DNA of 6,470 nt, from NCBI GenBank assembly GCA_023435805.1, contig JAEZMC010000134.1, forward strand, positions 1-6,470. The letters run 5' to 3'. This document shows positions 6,449 through 6,470 of the stretch, one piece after another. The position numbers and the translations under genes were made by a program. Under the pieces are notes generated by a model. It searched no databases, was not told the DNA's origin, and saw nothing but the letters and a program-made list of their open reading frames with translations. Each line of letters starts with the position of its first letter. Position 1 is the stretch's first letter. The DNA comes from Bacillota bacterium (lineage in GTDB: Bacteria > Bacillota > Clostridia > Acetivibrionales > DTU013).

Positions 6449-6470
6449 TATTTAGCTGCTCCTCAATAAA

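Overview
The window looks like chromosomal DNA of a low-to-moderate GC Firmicute, either a Clostridia-type saccharolytic anaerobe or a Paenibacillus relative. The evidence is the strong AGGAGG-type ribosome sites, sigma-A-like promoters, a lipobox-anchored binding protein (a Gram-positive substitute for a periplasmic one), and a large membrane-tethered AraC regulator beside an ABC sugar importer with no ATPase gene. That gene set is typical of Bacillus, Paenibacillus and clostridial carbohydrate loci (YtdP-YtcP-YtcQ and LplABC types). I cannot name a genus. All genes read on the + strand.

Layout: (1) 2-202 is the 3' end of a gene ending in a peptidoglycan-binding domain. (2) 203-529 is non-coding and holds a weak promoter candidate, a clear intrinsic terminator (287-329) and a good sigma-A promoter (399-427) for the next gene. 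(3) 530-2854 encodes a 774-aa membrane-spanning sensor/regulator: two membrane helices around an extracellular Cache-like domain, then a cytoplasmic part ending in an AraC DNA-binding domain. (4) 2855-3021 is a 167-bp gap with a perfect TATAAT but no good -35, as expected of an activator-dependent promoter. (5) 3022-3936 and 3955-4833 encode two permeases of the CUT1 sugar-importer type. (6) 4834-4903 is a 70-bp gap with a hairpin and a very strong ribosome site. (7) 4904-6448 encodes a DUF3502-type sugar-binding lipoprotein. The last 22 bases hold no recognisable feature.

Proposed working: the lipoprotein captures an oligosaccharide outside the cell and passes it to the channel formed by the two permeases. 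Import would be powered by an ATPase encoded elsewhere, probably a shared MsmX-type protein. The membrane regulator would sense the sugar, or the loaded binding protein, and switch on the transporter operon. The substrate cannot be read from this window: no glycoside hydrolase or other catabolic gene is visible. These are well-known families in a familiar arrangement. I found no previously undescribed system; the points worth a second look are regulatory ones in the three intergenic gaps.
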